NCBI GenBank assembly: GCA_965222515.1
Contig: CBDCUE010000020.1
Span: 1-64,000 of the forward strand
Direction of reading: 5' to 3'
Source of the DNA: CBDCUE01 sp965222515
Lineage (GTDB): Bacteria; Pseudomonadota; Alphaproteobacteria; Rickettsiales; JABIRX01
DNA length: 64,000 nt
Shown in pieces: positions 34,133 to 43,069 of this stretch. Both the position numbers and the translations under genes were made by a program. The notes beneath the pieces were generated by a model. That model was not told where the DNA came from. It ran no database searches and saw only the letters and a list, made by a program, of their open reading frames with translations. Every line of letters begins with the position of its first letter. Position 1 is the first letter of the stretch.

Positions 34133-35126
34133 TTTGCATTTCTCTTAATTTATCGTAAGGTAGCTTTTTGTTCAAAGCATTCTCTGCTTCTTTGAAAGCA
34201 GATTCAATGTTGTTGAATTTACCACTCACAAAAAGAGCAAAAGCAGAATTTAACAGAATAAAATCATAATAAGCATCTTTTTTAGGGTTTTTAAATAGTT
34301 TCTCCATTCTTTTAGCATTATATTTTGCATCACCTCCTTTTAATTCTGCAATATCACTTCTTTTTAAACCAAAATCTTCTGGTTTTATGATATAGTTTTT
34401 TATCTTTTCTGATTTATTTATTTCATAAATTTCTGTTTCTCCTGATACTGATATTTCATCTAAGCCATCAAAACTACTAACTAGAATTACTTTATCATAA
34501 TTTAATTGTTGCACTACTTCAGCATAAATTGGCAAAATATCTCTACTAAAAACACCAATTAATTGTCTTTTCACCAAAGCTGGATTAAGTAATGGTCCTA
34601 TTAAATTAAAAATAGTTCTAACTCCTAAAAATTTTCTAATGTGAGCTATATTTGCTAATGCTTTGTGATAATTTGGAGCAAATAAAAAACATAGATTGCT
34701 TTTTTTCAAAGTTTTTTTAAGAATTTCTTCACTAGCATTGATATCTATTCCCAATGCTGTTAACACATCAGATGATCCTGATGCAGAACTAACCGCCCTA
34801 TTCCCATGTTTAATCGTATTTATTCCACAACTACTTGTTACAAATGCAACAGTTGTAGAAATATTTAAACTAGATTTTCCATCTCCGCCAGTTCCTGCTA
34901 CATCTATTGCCTCACTTGCTACCTCAAAAATCTTTGCTTTTTTTCTTAAAACTTTGACTAATGATAATATTTCATCAACTCCTTCTCCTAAAATTGATAA
35001 ACCATATAAAAATGCTGATATTTCTATGTCACTATATGATCCCTCTACTATTTTAGTAAAAATTTTTATTAATTCTGATTGAGAAAATCTTTTCTTATTT
35101 TGTAAATCTTGTAAAATATGTTTCAT
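34119..35126 (-). CDS. trpD: Anthranilate phosphoribosyltransferase
   Basis: The product (335 aa) joins PRPP to anthranilate in tryptophan synthesis. VAGTGGDGKSSLNIST (GTGGDG at 78-83), KHGNRAVSSASGSSDVL, and IRKFLGVRTIFNLIGPLLNP match the family; the common RHxR arginine pattern is kept as HIRKFLGVR. The gene is full length. No other trp gene is in the window and its downstream partner was tolC, so it stands outside a trp operon. AroK and aroB elsewhere in the window could feed the chorismate route. Confidence 0.92.
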   Translation of the reverse strand: MKHILQDLQNKKRFSQSELIKIFTKIVEGSYSDIEISAFLYGLSILGEGVDEILSLVKVLRKKAKIFEVASEAIDVAGTGGDGKSSLNISTTVAFVTSSCGINTIKHGNRAVSSASGSSDVLTALGIDINASEEILKKTLKKSNLCFLFAPNYHKALANIAHIRKFLGVRTIFNLIGPLLNPALVKRQLIGVFSRDILPIYAEVVQQLNYDKVILVSSFDGLDEISVSGETEIYEINKSEKIKNYIIKPEDFGLKRSDIAELKGGDAKYNAKRMEKLFKNPKKDAYYDFILLNSAFALFVSGKFNNIESAFKEAENALNKKLPYDKLREMQNDNI

Positions 35127-35210
35127 ATCTTTATTTAATTTTATAACAAATTGCTAAACAATATACAGTTTAAATAATAGAAAAAAAGAAGATTTTTTAA
35201 GAAAAAGGCA

Positions 35211-35247
35211 AAAAAAAGGAGGAAGGCCTAATAAAAGACCTCCCTCC
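35211..35247 (-). terminator. Rho-independent terminator behind the DUF721 gene
   Basis: On the minus strand GGAGGGAGG and CCTTCCTCC form a 9-bp stem with one G-U pair, closed by an 8-11 nt loop and followed by seven T. It lies 98 bp downstream of the DUF721 gene and upstream of trpD on the same strand, so it isolates trpD from that transcript. Confidence 0.75.
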
Positions 35248-35344
35248 CCTTGCTATGGAGTCTATGCCACTCATTATAAACTTACCAATCTCTTATGTCA
35301 AGCAAATTATTGAAATTTGTTATTTTATTTTAACAATAGTTTTT

Positions 35345-35827
35345 TTAATTAATCAAATTCATTAAAGATTTCTTTAATTTATCATTAGAAATAGCTCTTA
35401 TCTGCTCTTTTAAGGCTATTTTTCCTTGTGTTATTACTAATTTAGTTTTGTTTTCTTTTTTTATTATTTGTTCCTGTTTTTTAGAAATCATTTTATATTT
35501 TATATCTTCTATATAACATCCACCAAAAAAATTATTAATATCATCTATGATTTGTCCTTTTCCATATTGGAATTCTATAGATAAAGCAGGGTCATAAATT
35601 TCTATTTCTAATATTTTATTACTACCATTATTAATTTCTTTTCTTGGCATAGAATTTTCTGCCATTTCTTTTGTGACTATATTTTTCCATTCAAGCACTA
35701 ATTTAAAGAAATGAAACCCTTTTTGATTGAATAGTTGTTTTATTGTGTTATCAATATAGTTATTAAGAGGTTTTTCTCCTCTATATATTTTTTTATAATT
35801 TCTATAATTCTTTTTATAAACTGGCAT
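35345..35827 (-). CDS. DUF721/DciA-like protein
   Basis: The product (160 aa) has the DUF721 pattern: basic start, GEKPLNNYIDNTIKQLFNQKGF, then LEWKNIVTKEMAENSMP and a strand-rich part (LEIEIYDPALSIEFQYGKGQIIDDINNFFG). The family includes DciA, a loader of the replicative helicase in bacteria without DnaC, and alphaproteobacterial members are usually left as DUF721. Its ATG lies directly against the ATG of the divergent DUF6111 gene (CATATG). Confidence 0.75.
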   Translation of the reverse strand: MPVYKKNYRNYKKIYRGEKPLNNYIDNTIKQLFNQKGFHFFKLVLEWKNIVTKEMAENSMPRKEINNGSNKILEIEIYDPALSIEFQYGKGQIIDDINNFFGGCYIEDIKYKMISKKQEQIIKKENKTKLVITQGKIALKEQIRAISNDKLKKSLMNLIN

Positions 35828-36082
35828 ATGACAACATTACTCTTAAAATTTTGGCCTATATTAATTCCTATTATTCTTTTTTTAATTTGGAAAATTATTA
35901 CCAAAAAATATGACAAGGATTACAAAAAAGAAAGAGAAATATATATTTTAATAATATCTATTATCATATTTTTTATATTTTCTTTATTATTTCTTGGTTA
36001 TAGTGAGTCAAATAAGAAATATCAAACCTATATTCCTGCAAAATTAAAAGATGGAAAAATTATCCCCCCAATTGTTAAATAA
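35828..36082 (+). CDS. Small membrane protein, DUF6111-like
   Basis: The product (84 aa) has two transmembrane helices (about 4-22 and 38-58) with KKYDKDYKKE between them and the tail YIPAKLKDGKIIPPIVK. Alphaproteobacterial DUF6111 proteins share this layout and position directly before the CCA-adding enzyme, which starts inside this gene (32-bp overlap). I use ATG 35828, because a longer frame would run through the DUF721 gene. Function unknown. Confidence 0.7.
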   Translation: MTTLLLKFWPILIPIILFLIWKIITKKYDKDYKKEREIYILIISIIIFFIFSLLFLGYSESNKKYQTYIPAKLKDGKIIPPIVK

Positions 36083-37238
36083 AATATTTAATTTAAAAAT
36101 AATCAAAGATTTTTCTAATCTGTTTGCAAAAGAATTAGATAATTTTTTTATTGTAGGTGGTGCCATAAGAGATCTGCTCTTAAGCAACCCCATTAAAGAC
36201 ATAGATTTAGCAACAAAATTTACCCCAGATGAATTAATCAAAATCTGCCAAGAAAAAAACATTAAATATCAAAGTTTAGCAAGAAAATTTGGCACTGTTT
36301 TAATCATTTTAGAAGATAATAATATTTTAGAGATTACCTCTTTTAGAAAAGATATAAAAACTGACGGTAGGCATAGTGAAGTAAAGTTTTGTCGGGATAT
36401 GAATGAAGATAGTAAAAGGAGAGATTTTACTATAAATAGCTTTTATCTTAGCTTCAAAAGTGAGTTATTTGACCCTAATAATGCAAGACTAGACCTAAAA
36501 AACAAGATTTTATCTTTCATTGGTTCTCCTAAGATAAGAATCAAAGAAGATTTTTTAAGAATATTAAGATTATTTAGATTTACAGCTAATCTAGATGGTT
36601 TTGTTATTGAAAATAATAGTTTTTTGGCTGTAATAGAATTAAAAGAAAATATTTACAATTTATCTTCTACCCGTATTAAGCAAGAAATGGAAAAATTGTT
36701 TTTTGGCATAAATGCTAAAAATATTTTGCATATGTTATCGAAATACAAAATTCTAGAAAAATATTTTGATTTCTCTAAAATAAACAATTTAGCTTATAAA
36801 AACATCGAAAAAACCCCTAAAAACATTGTTTTTCATTGTTTTTTAAGCAAAATTGGTAGAAAAAAGATTGAGTTTTCTAGAAAAGAACAAGAAGATTTTG
36901 ATTTTTTGGATAAACATCAAGCATTTGATGAAAATAGCAACAATGATTTAGATATAAAAAAGAATCTTTATATTTTTGGTAGAGAAAAATATCTTTTATC
37001 GTGGTATAATTTTATTTTTACTCAAAATAAAAATTATTTTGAGTATCAAAATATCTTAGAAAAAGTTAATCAACTAAAAACACCCAAATTTCCAATATCT
37101 GGCAAAGATTTACAAGCAAAAAATGTGAAGCAAGGAAAAGAAATGGGTATTATTTTAAAAAAACTAGAAAGTAAATGGTTAGAAAGTGATTTTTCTCTAA
37201 ATAAAAAAAATTTGCTCAGCGAATTAGTAAACCTTTAA
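36051..37238 (+). CDS. cca: CCA tRNA nucleotidyltransferase / poly(A) polymerase family
   Basis: The product (395 aa) is a class II nucleotidyltransferase. FIVGGAIRDLLLSNPIKDIDLAT gives the GGAIRD motif at 36-41 and catalytic D50 and D52. RRDFTINSFYLSF and an RILRLFRFTANL arginine-rich block follow. The C-terminal domain is diverged. Although some tRNA genes here encode CCA, the enzyme is needed for repair. A poly(A) polymerase role cannot be excluded from sequence alone. Confidence 0.88.
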   Translation: MEKLSPQLLNKIFNLKIIKDFSNLFAKELDNFFIVGGAIRDLLLSNPIKDIDLATKFTPDELIKICQEKNIKYQSLARKFGTVLIILEDNNILEITSFRKDIKTDGRHSEVKFCRDMNEDSKRRDFTINSFYLSFKSELFDPNNARLDLKNKILSFIGSPKIRIKEDFLRILRLFRFTANLDGFVIENNSFLAVIELKENIYNLSSTRIKQEMEKLFFGINAKNILHMLSKYKILEKYFDFSKINNLAYKNIEKTPKNIVFHCFLSKIGRKKIEFSRKEQEDFDFLDKHQAFDENSNNDLDIKKNLYIFGREKYLLSWYNFIFTQNKNYFEYQNILEKVNQLKTPKFPISGKDLQAKNVKQGKEMGIILKKLESKWLESDFSLNKKNLLSELVNL

Positions 37239-37275
37239 CCCCTAGACTGTGTAGCAATTGGGAGCGTTAAATCGA

Positions 37276-37658
37276 TTGTGTTTTTACTATGCAAATTATA
37301 CAAAAAGAACCTTATACTGCAAGGCTTTTTATAGTTTTTTAGGGACGACTATCTATTTTGCAAAAGAAATATCAAAAACGAAGAAATGCGATAGAGCCAG
37401 TGATAGGTCATATTAAAAATGATGGCTCAAGGGGGGCAAGATGTTATCTTAAAGGGAAAGTGGGCGATAATATTAATGCAATAACAACTGCTATGGGATT
37501 TAATTTAAGAAAGCTGTTAAACTGCATAGATAGTTATCTTTTTGCCAAAATCCAAATGGTAATTTTTGTAATAAAAAGTATTTTTTTAAGAAAAAACACA
37601 CTTTTTATTATTTAATAATTGTTAATTTAACTAAAAATGTAATTATTTAGGTGCTACT
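37276..37658. mobile_element. IS5-family remnant, right tip joined to inverted left half
   Basis: Bases 37276-37350 match the last 75 bp of the complete IS (right end, tip GGGACGACT). Directly against this tip, 37351-37658 matches 39315-39628 in inverse orientation: the last about 85 transposase codons on the plus strand and the left end, whose tip is at 37658. A copy inserted into another copy and later deleted would give this. Upstream (37245-37262) lies one arm of family A. Confidence 0.8.
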
Positions 37659-37660
37659 AC

Positions 37661-37688
37661 TTATACTATTTTAGCTTTATAATTGACT
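37661..37688. repeat. Family B fragment
   Basis: TTATACTATTTTAGCTTTATAATTGAC equals the left end of the family B element at 50952-51049. It directly borders the IS left tip at 37658, as if the IS had inserted next to or into the repeat. Confidence 0.65.
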
Positions 37689-37713
37689 ATTTTCTCTTCA
37701 TATTTTTAGCTGT

Positions 37714-38865
37714 TTAATATCCTTTATATATCTGCATAATATCTTCTATGCTCTTGCCTGCAATAGATAGTTTTCCTTTTAATTTTCTGATAATATTTAA
37801 TTCAAATTTTTCTTTATCAAGACTTTGATTAAGAATTCTTAAGGTATTTATATATTTTTTTACTTCACTATCACTAAAAACAACTTTCAATTGCTCTTGT
37901 GCTTGCACTAATTCTACTGAAAAGTCAGATATGTTGCTAGCACTTTTAGTGTTTTTGATAGTTTTAGCAGTATCTTTTAAAAAACTCTCTACTTTAATAA
38001 AAGAATCAATAGATATTTTTATATTCCCTGTTGGAAGAAGATCTCCTGTTGCTTGGTTATATTGAACATTACCTTTAATAAAAAAATCACCTAAATTGAT
38101 TTCTTTTATTTTGAATTGAGCCTTACCTTCTTCTAATGTAGATGATAAGTTTAATTGATATAATGTTTTTTCATTGTTAGATATTTTTATATTACTATCA
38201 ACAAACTCTTTTGAATTATTTTTAATCTTAACTATATTTATAAAATTAGTGATTTTTTCTTCTTCTTGTGCAGTTTTATAAACAACATTTTTGTCTTGAT
38301 ATTTTAATGATTGAAAGCTTTTGTCAACATAAACGATTTTTACAGCAGGAACTGTATTAGGATATATTATTAAAGTTTTTTGCTGCTCAGAAATAAATTG
38401 AGATTTCTTTGGCAAAATAATTTGATAAGTATTTTTTAGCTTATCTTGTTGATATATAAAATTTAGAGTATCTTGAGAAGACCATTTCATTTTACTAGCT
38501 AAAGATTTATAATTAATATCAAATTTTGGCTTGCTAGCCTGTAATACTACATTTTCTCCACCAAAAAGAACCTTTATTTCTTCACTAAAAAAATTATATT
38601 TATAAAATTTTTGGTTCTTTTCTGAGTAAATTTTGACATCATATAAAGAAAACCCTCCCTTTTGTTGAAAAATTCCAGCAAGAGATACTCTACCAATTTT
38701 TACCTTTATGTCTTCGTCTATTTCTTTTAAAGTTTCTTCTATTTTTTCTTCTATTTCTGTGTTTAGTTTTTTAGTTAAAGAAAAATAGCCAAAAAAAACC
38801 GCACTTATAATACATATTAGAAATATTAATATAAAAGATTTAAAAGAAGAGTTTTTATTAATCAT
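37714..38865 (-). CDS. Membrane-anchored envelope protein of unknown function
   Basis: The product (383 aa) has an N-terminal transmembrane anchor (about 10-28), an acidic helical segment (EIEEKIEETLKEIDEDIKVKIG), and then a long strand-rich periplasmic part with repeated paired strands, ending in a helical region with an alternating hydrophobic pattern. The layout recalls AsmA-like or DUF2125-type lipid-handling proteins, but no signature is clear. It lies 6 bp downstream of the ferredoxin gene. Confidence 0.6.
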   Translation of the reverse strand: MINKNSSFKSFILIFLICIISAVFFGYFSLTKKLNTEIEEKIEETLKEIDEDIKVKIGRVSLAGIFQQKGGFSLYDVKIYSEKNQKFYKYNFFSEEIKVLFGGENVVLQASKPKFDINYKSLASKMKWSSQDTLNFIYQQDKLKNTYQIILPKKSQFISEQQKTLIIYPNTVPAVKIVYVDKSFQSLKYQDKNVVYKTAQEEEKITNFINIVKIKNNSKEFVDSNIKISNNEKTLYQLNLSSTLEEGKAQFKIKEINLGDFFIKGNVQYNQATGDLLPTGNIKISIDSFIKVESFLKDTAKTIKNTKSASNISDFSVELVQAQEQLKVVFSDSEVKKYINTLRILNQSLDKEKFELNIIRKLKGKLSIAGKSIEDIMQIYKGY

Positions 38866-38871
38866 TATTTT

Positions 38872-39198
38872 TTACGAATTAATGTTTCTGGTTTCTTTTG
38901 GAACATCAACTTCAATTCCATCTAATTCATCACTCATAATTATTTGGCAACCTAATCTTGAAGTTTGAGTTACTCCAAATGCTAAATCAAGCATATCCTC
39001 CTCTGCTTCACTTGCCTCCCCCAACTGATCAAACCATTTTTCAGCCACAATAATGTGGCAAGTAGAACAAGCAAGAGAACCTTCGCAAGCACCTTCTAAA
39101 TTAATATTGTTTTTGTGAGCAACTTCTAATACAGAAAGACCATTTTCTGCTTCAATCTTTTTTTTTACTCCATTTTCATTGAAAATAATTTTAGGCAT
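38872..39198 (-). CDS. fdx: Adrenodoxin-type [2Fe-2S] ferredoxin (ISC type)
   Basis: The product (108 aa) carries electrons for iron-sulfur cluster assembly. Cluster cysteines are C38, C44, C47 and C84, in GACEGSLACSTCHII and SRLGCQI. The motif AEEDMLDLAFGVTQTSRLGCQ is characteristic of the mitochondrial and alphaproteobacterial type. No isc genes are adjacent. Intact. Confidence 0.95.
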   Translation of the reverse strand: MPKIIFNENGVKKKIEAENGLSVLEVAHKNNINLEGACEGSLACSTCHIIVAEKWFDQLGEASEAEEDMLDLAFGVTQTSRLGCQIIMSDELDGIEVDVPKETRNINS

Positions 39199-39314
39199 TT
39201 TTTTTGTATTTGTTATATTCCAGTTTAAAATAATCTAATTATATATATATTCAACCTAAAATATCATCAAATAGCATTTTAAAACAGAGCTGTTTTATAT
39301 CAGCAATTCTAATT

Positions 39315-40428
39315 AGTCGCACCTAAATAATTACATTTTTAGTTAAATTAACAATTATTAAATAATAAAAAGTGTGTTTTTTCTTAAAAAAATACTTTTT
39401 ATTACAAAAATTACTATTTGGATTTTGGCAAAAAGATAACTATCTATGCAGTTTAACAGCTTTCTTAAGTTAAATCCCATAGCTGTTGCTATTGCATTCA
39501 TATTATCTCCCATTTTTCCTTTAAGATAACATCTTGCCCCCCTTGAGCCATCATTTTTAATATGACCTATCACTGGCTCTATCGCATTTCTTCGTTTTTG
39601 ATATTTCTTTTGCAAAATAGATAATGTTTTCTTTCTTGTTCTTGCCACAATAACATTTTTATCTTTTATTCCATGACCTTTATAGCCTTGATCAACATAA
39701 ACCTTCCTAAAACTCTTGCCACTCAACCTTTCTGCTTGTTCCAAATTAGATTTTAATGTATGTCCATCATACGGATTGTTATCAAATGATTTTGCTCCTA
39801 AAACAAAATTTGACCTAGAACTTACTACAAAACCTACTTTACAACCAAACTCATATTTCTTGTGAGCTTTTCCCTTACTTATGTAACTCACATCTTCATG
39901 CCATGAATAAATCTTATTCTTATTTGCTATTTCTATTGTTTCTGACAATAAATATTCCATTCCTTCTTCTCCTATTCTTTTTCTAAAATATACCAAATTC
40001 TCTGGAACTGTTGGTAACTTATGCTCAAAATATCTACTTCCACAAAAATATTGATAATATGGATTCTCTACCCAAACTCACATATCTTTTCATCTGATTG
40101 CTTTTCTATTTCTTTTAACATCAATAATCCACACATTAGTCTTATAGGTAGTCCTCCTCTTCCCAAATTACTATATTTTATAGAAAACTTCTTTTCTATG
40201 CTTCTCCAATCTACTAATTTTGACAATATTACTAATTTATGTTTCATATTTATGATATTTACTAATTCATTTCTGAACATATCCATATCATTTCCTGTTT
40301 GGTGAGTTTTGTGTAACATTTTTGCAAGGTTTTAAGAGTTATTGGTAATAAGCTTGTGTTTTTACTATGCAAATTATACAAAAAAAACCTTATACTGCAA
40401 GGCTTTTTATAGTTTTTTAGGGACGACT
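39315..40428 (-). mobile_element. Complete IS5-family insertion sequence, 1114 bp
   Basis: The tips are imperfect inverted repeats: AGTCGCACCTAAATAATT at the left and AGTCGTCCCTAAAAAACT as the complement of the right end. They are flanked by the 4-bp target duplication AATT (39311-39314 and 40429-40432). The clean duplication shows a direct insertion. The transposase frame inside is broken by one frameshift. Remnants of the same IS lie at 33308-33758 and 37276-37658. Confidence 0.88.
39358..40319 (-). pseudogene. IS5-family transposase, frameshifted
   Basis: The N-terminal part (40319 to about 40070) encodes IEKKFSIKYSNLGRGGLPIRL and LMLKEIEKQSDEKICE. A shift at about 40071 moves to the frame of the second part: WVENPYYQYFCG, LVYFRKRIGEEG, the catalytic-core SFDNNPYDGHTL, YVDQGYKG, and KKYQKRRNAIEPVIGHIK. 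The total would be about 320 aa, normal for IS5 transposases, with recognisable DDE-type segments. One base appears to be missing in a TTTGGG run, so it is either a recent inactivation or a programmed slip; IS5-subgroup elements normally use one frame. Confidence 0.82.
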
Positions 40429-40450
40429 AATTATGAAAAAAATAGAAAAA

Positions 40451-40560
40451 AAGGCTTAGGGTAATAACTCCCCCCTGCAGACTGTGTCACAATGCAAAAA
40501 TAACATTTTTTAATTGCGACACAGTCTGCAAGGGGGGCTATTACCCATAATGCCTCACTT
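40451..40560. repeat. Family A inverted-repeat element, empty copy
   Basis: A hairpin of about 40 bp per arm. The left arm carries GGGTAATAACTCCCCCC then TGCAGACTGTGTCACAAT; the right arm ATTGCGACACAGTCTGCA then AGGGGGGCTATTACCC. The loop TGCAAAAATAACATTTTTT matches the tail of the filled family A copies. The inner GC-rich palindrome of those copies is absent. Twenty-two bases separate it from the IS right tip. Confidence 0.82.
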
Positions 40561-40629
40561 TTATAGAAGCATAAATTTTATGCCCATAGATTGAAGCCTA
40601 TTTGTGATAGTTAATTATAAAAAATAATA

Positions 40630-41295
40630 TTATTCTACTCCCAAAATTTTATGCTGTTGCAAGCTTAAGATATAATTATTTTCAATTGCAAGCTGAATAG
40701 TATATGCTAAATTTTCTTTGTTTTTCTGCTCATCATATTCATCCATAGCTTGCACATAAATAGGTTTTGTGGTTTTTATATTTGGCACTTCTTTATAATC
40801 ATCTCCATTTTTTCTAATAATAAATTTAAAAGCATCTACATAATCTATTAATTCTTTAGTTATTTTATATTTACCCTTAATCATTTTTGGAGAGCAAATA
40901 ATATATGCTTTTTTAGAAATCTCTCTTTTAATTGTGCCATTAGTTTCAATTTGTACCAAAAAACCTAATTTTAATAATGCCTTTACTAAATTTTCTATAT
41001 TTTGCCTTAATGGCTCACCTCCCGTTAAAACTATTAATTTTATTTTGTTGTTTTGATCTTTTATTGCTAAATCTTCTATATTTTCAATAATTTCTTCTAA
41101 TAAAAAATTATCATAATTATCAAATTCTGTATCACAAAAATCGCATTGTAAATTACAGCCTCCTAATCTTATAAAAATTGCAGGATAACCAGCAAACCTC
41201 CCCTCACCTTGCAAAGTTTTAAAAATTTTTACAATTTTAAAGGTTTTTTGAGATTTTTTAGTAATAATTGGAGATATTTTATTTTTTCCAAACAT
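40630..41295 (-). CDS. queE: 7-carboxy-7-deazaguanine synthase QueE
   Basis: The product (221 aa) is a radical-SAM enzyme of queuosine synthesis. The cluster motif is C47-x3-C51-x2-C54 (CNLQCDFC), preceded by TLQGEGRFAGYPAIFIRLGG and followed by LTGGEPLRQN. The short cluster motif and FIRLGGCNLQC are family hallmarks. No other que genes are nearby. It is 36 bp downstream of adk. Confidence 0.94.
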   Translation of the reverse strand: MFGKNKISPIITKKSQKTFKIVKIFKTLQGEGRFAGYPAIFIRLGGCNLQCDFCDTEFDNYDNFLLEEIIENIEDLAIKDQNNKIKLIVLTGGEPLRQNIENLVKALLKLGFLVQIETNGTIKREISKKAYIICSPKMIKGKYKITKELIDYVDAFKFIIRKNGDDYKEVPNIKTTKPIYVQAMDEYDEQKNKENLAYTIQLAIENNYILSLQQHKILGVE

Positions 41296-41331
41296 TATTT
41301 TTAATTGTTGTAAATGATAATTCTAATGCTT

Positions 41332-41991
41332 CTATTTTTCTAGCTTTTTTAACAAACCTTGATGAATTTCATCTATATCACCATCAGCATTCATCTCTAT
41401 TAAACAATTTTGCTTTTTATAGAAATCTATAATTGGAGAAGTGTTTTTATTATAATTACTAACCCTAGATTTCACCGTTTTTTCATTGTCATCCTTTCTT
41501 CTAATAAAATTACTAGCAGAACAATTATCACAAACATTCTCTTTTTTAGGAGTTTTGAATTTATCGTGATAATTTTCAGAACAAGTAGCACAAGAAAATC
41601 TTCCTGCAATTCTATCAATGATTTTCTGCTCTTCTATTGAAAAAAAAACTGCCTGCTGGGATTCAAGTTCAAAAAGATCTGTCTTTTTTAACATTTTATT
41701 CAAAAATTCTGCCTGCTTTAAAGTTCTTGGAAAACCATCCAAAATAATAGCACTCTTATCTTGATGCAAGTCAAATTGCTGCTCCATAACTTTTATAATT
41801 ATATCATCAGGAACCAAAACTCCACTCTCCATATAGCCCTTTAATTCTGTTGCTAAATCACTTTTTTCTTTACTCATAGCTCGTAACATATCTCCCGTTG
41901 ATAACTGCAAAAAACCTTTGTTTTTCTCCAGTAAATTAGCCTGAGTTCCCTTACCACATCCTGGCAAGCCCAAAAAAATTATAATTCTCAT
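41332..41991 (-). CDS. adk: Adenylate kinase with zinc-type lid
   Basis: The product (219 aa) balances AMP, ADP and ATP. The P-loop is GLPGCGKGT at 8-16, the AMP-binding segment DGFPRTLKQAE is at 85-95, and the lid has C134, C137, C154 and C157, a full zinc-finger set. The protein is complete. In most alphaproteobacteria adk sits in the spc operon between secY and rpsM; here it is inverted and 5.5 kb away from rpsM, beside queE. Confidence 0.95.
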   Translation of the reverse strand: MRIIIFLGLPGCGKGTQANLLEKNKGFLQLSTGDMLRAMSKEKSDLATELKGYMESGVLVPDDIIIKVMEQQFDLHQDKSAIILDGFPRTLKQAEFLNKMLKKTDLFELESQQAVFFSIEEQKIIDRIAGRFSCATCSENYHDKFKTPKKENVCDNCSASNFIRRKDDNEKTVKSRVSNYNKNTSPIIDFYKKQNCLIEMNADGDIDEIHQGLLKKLEK

Positions 41992-42000
41992 GTTTTTTGT

Positions 42001-42054
42001 TTTTTAAAGTTAAGATTGTTGTTTATATATATGTAATCTGTTTAACATTTACAC
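42001..42054 (-). promoter_or_regulatory. Conserved leader before adk
   Basis: On the minus strand GTGTAAATGTTAA, AGATTACATATATA and ATCTTAACTT occur in order ahead of ATG 41991. They match the miaB leader block by block (13 of 13 in the first block). This relocated adk thus carries its own upstream element. Confidence 0.5.
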
Positions 42055-42115
42055 ATATTTAAATAGTGTTTTTTAATAATTATTAGCCGTATTATTTAAA
42101 CAAATAATACGATGA

Positions 42116-43030
42116 TTATATCAAAGAAGAGATTCTTTTTTGAATATCTAGCTTTGTTACCCCAATTTCTTGATAAAAACCTAGATCAAGAATTAATTTA
42201 TAAAGTTTTATGGCATCATTATTTAAATTTAAATGCTCTAAAATTATTGCTTTATTATATAAATAAACTGGCTTTTGCTCCTTTGCTATTTGAATAGATG
42301 CTTGGATATATCTTAATGCATCAGAATATTTTTTTTGTCCAACAAATAAATAAGAAATTTGAGCTTTCAAAACATCATTATTATAAATTATCTCATCCAA
42401 ACTTAAAAATTGTTTTAATGCTTTCTGCGGATTTTCTTCTACAAGAACTGATAAAAAACTATTCAAAACTTCAAAATCATTAGGATATAAGGAAATTAAT
42501 TTATTATAAAGAAATTTTGATTTTTTGTTATTACCAATCAAATGATAGCTTTCTGCCATTCCAAGCAAAGCATCTTTGTCCTTTTTATTATTTCTTAAAA
42601 TTCTCTTATATAAAACAATTGCTACCTCAAAATTTTTACTCTGCATAGCTATATATGCTTTTTGGTAAAGATGTATTTTTTTTGTTAATTTGTTGCTAGG
42701 TTTTTTTATAATTATCTTAAATTTATTACCTTTTCCTCCTTTTTGAATATTAAATTCTCCTTTTTTATTAATTTTATTAATTCTAATAGTTTTTTTTCTA
42801 TTTTTATTTTTATGATGCCTATAAACTTTTTTCAAAATAGTTTTGTTACTTACAGGCCTTGTCACCCTCTTCTTTCTTTTTTTATATTTCCTTTTTTTAG
42901 TAACAGTTTTTTTCTTAACTTGCTTATTTGTTTCAAACTTAGTTATTGTTACTTTATTTGCTAATGTAGCATTAATTGCTAGATAAAAAAATATGGTTGT
43001 AATTACTAGTAACTTAATTATTTTATTCAT
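42116..43030 (-). CDS. Secreted or periplasmic TPR protein with basic N-terminal region
   Basis: The product is about 304 aa. I start at ATG 43030, which gives a signal peptide (MNKIIKLLVITTIFFYLAINATLA); the longer frame adds 11 residues. A very basic stretch follows (Lys/Arg about 50 percent over residues 35-75), then four to five TPR-like repeats (YIAMQSKNFEVAIVLYKRIL, ALLGMAESYHLIGNNKKSKFLYNKLI and so on). It probably works as a scaffold. Divergent from pyrD with 39 bp between starts. Confidence 0.7.
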   Translation of the reverse strand: MNKIIKLLVITTIFFYLAINATLANKVTITKFETNKQVKKKTVTKKRKYKKRKKRVTRPVSNKTILKKVYRHHKNKNRKKTIRINKINKKGEFNIQKGGKGNKFKIIIKKPSNKLTKKIHLYQKAYIAMQSKNFEVAIVLYKRILRNNKKDKDALLGMAESYHLIGNNKKSKFLYNKLISLYPNDFEVLNSFLSVLVEENPQKALKQFLSLDEIIYNNDVLKAQISYLFVGQKKYSDALRYIQASIQIAKEQKPVYLYNKAIILEHLNLNNDAIKLYKLILDLGFYQEIGVTKLDIQKRISSLI

Positions 43031-43069
43031 TATTCTTAATTTTTTCTTTATAAATATTACCAAAAATCA

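Noticed and set aside
42112..42483. Two short plus-strand frames opposite the TPR gene
   Set aside because: They are antisense shadows in AT-rich DNA; the TPR gene on the minus strand has repeats and a signal peptide.
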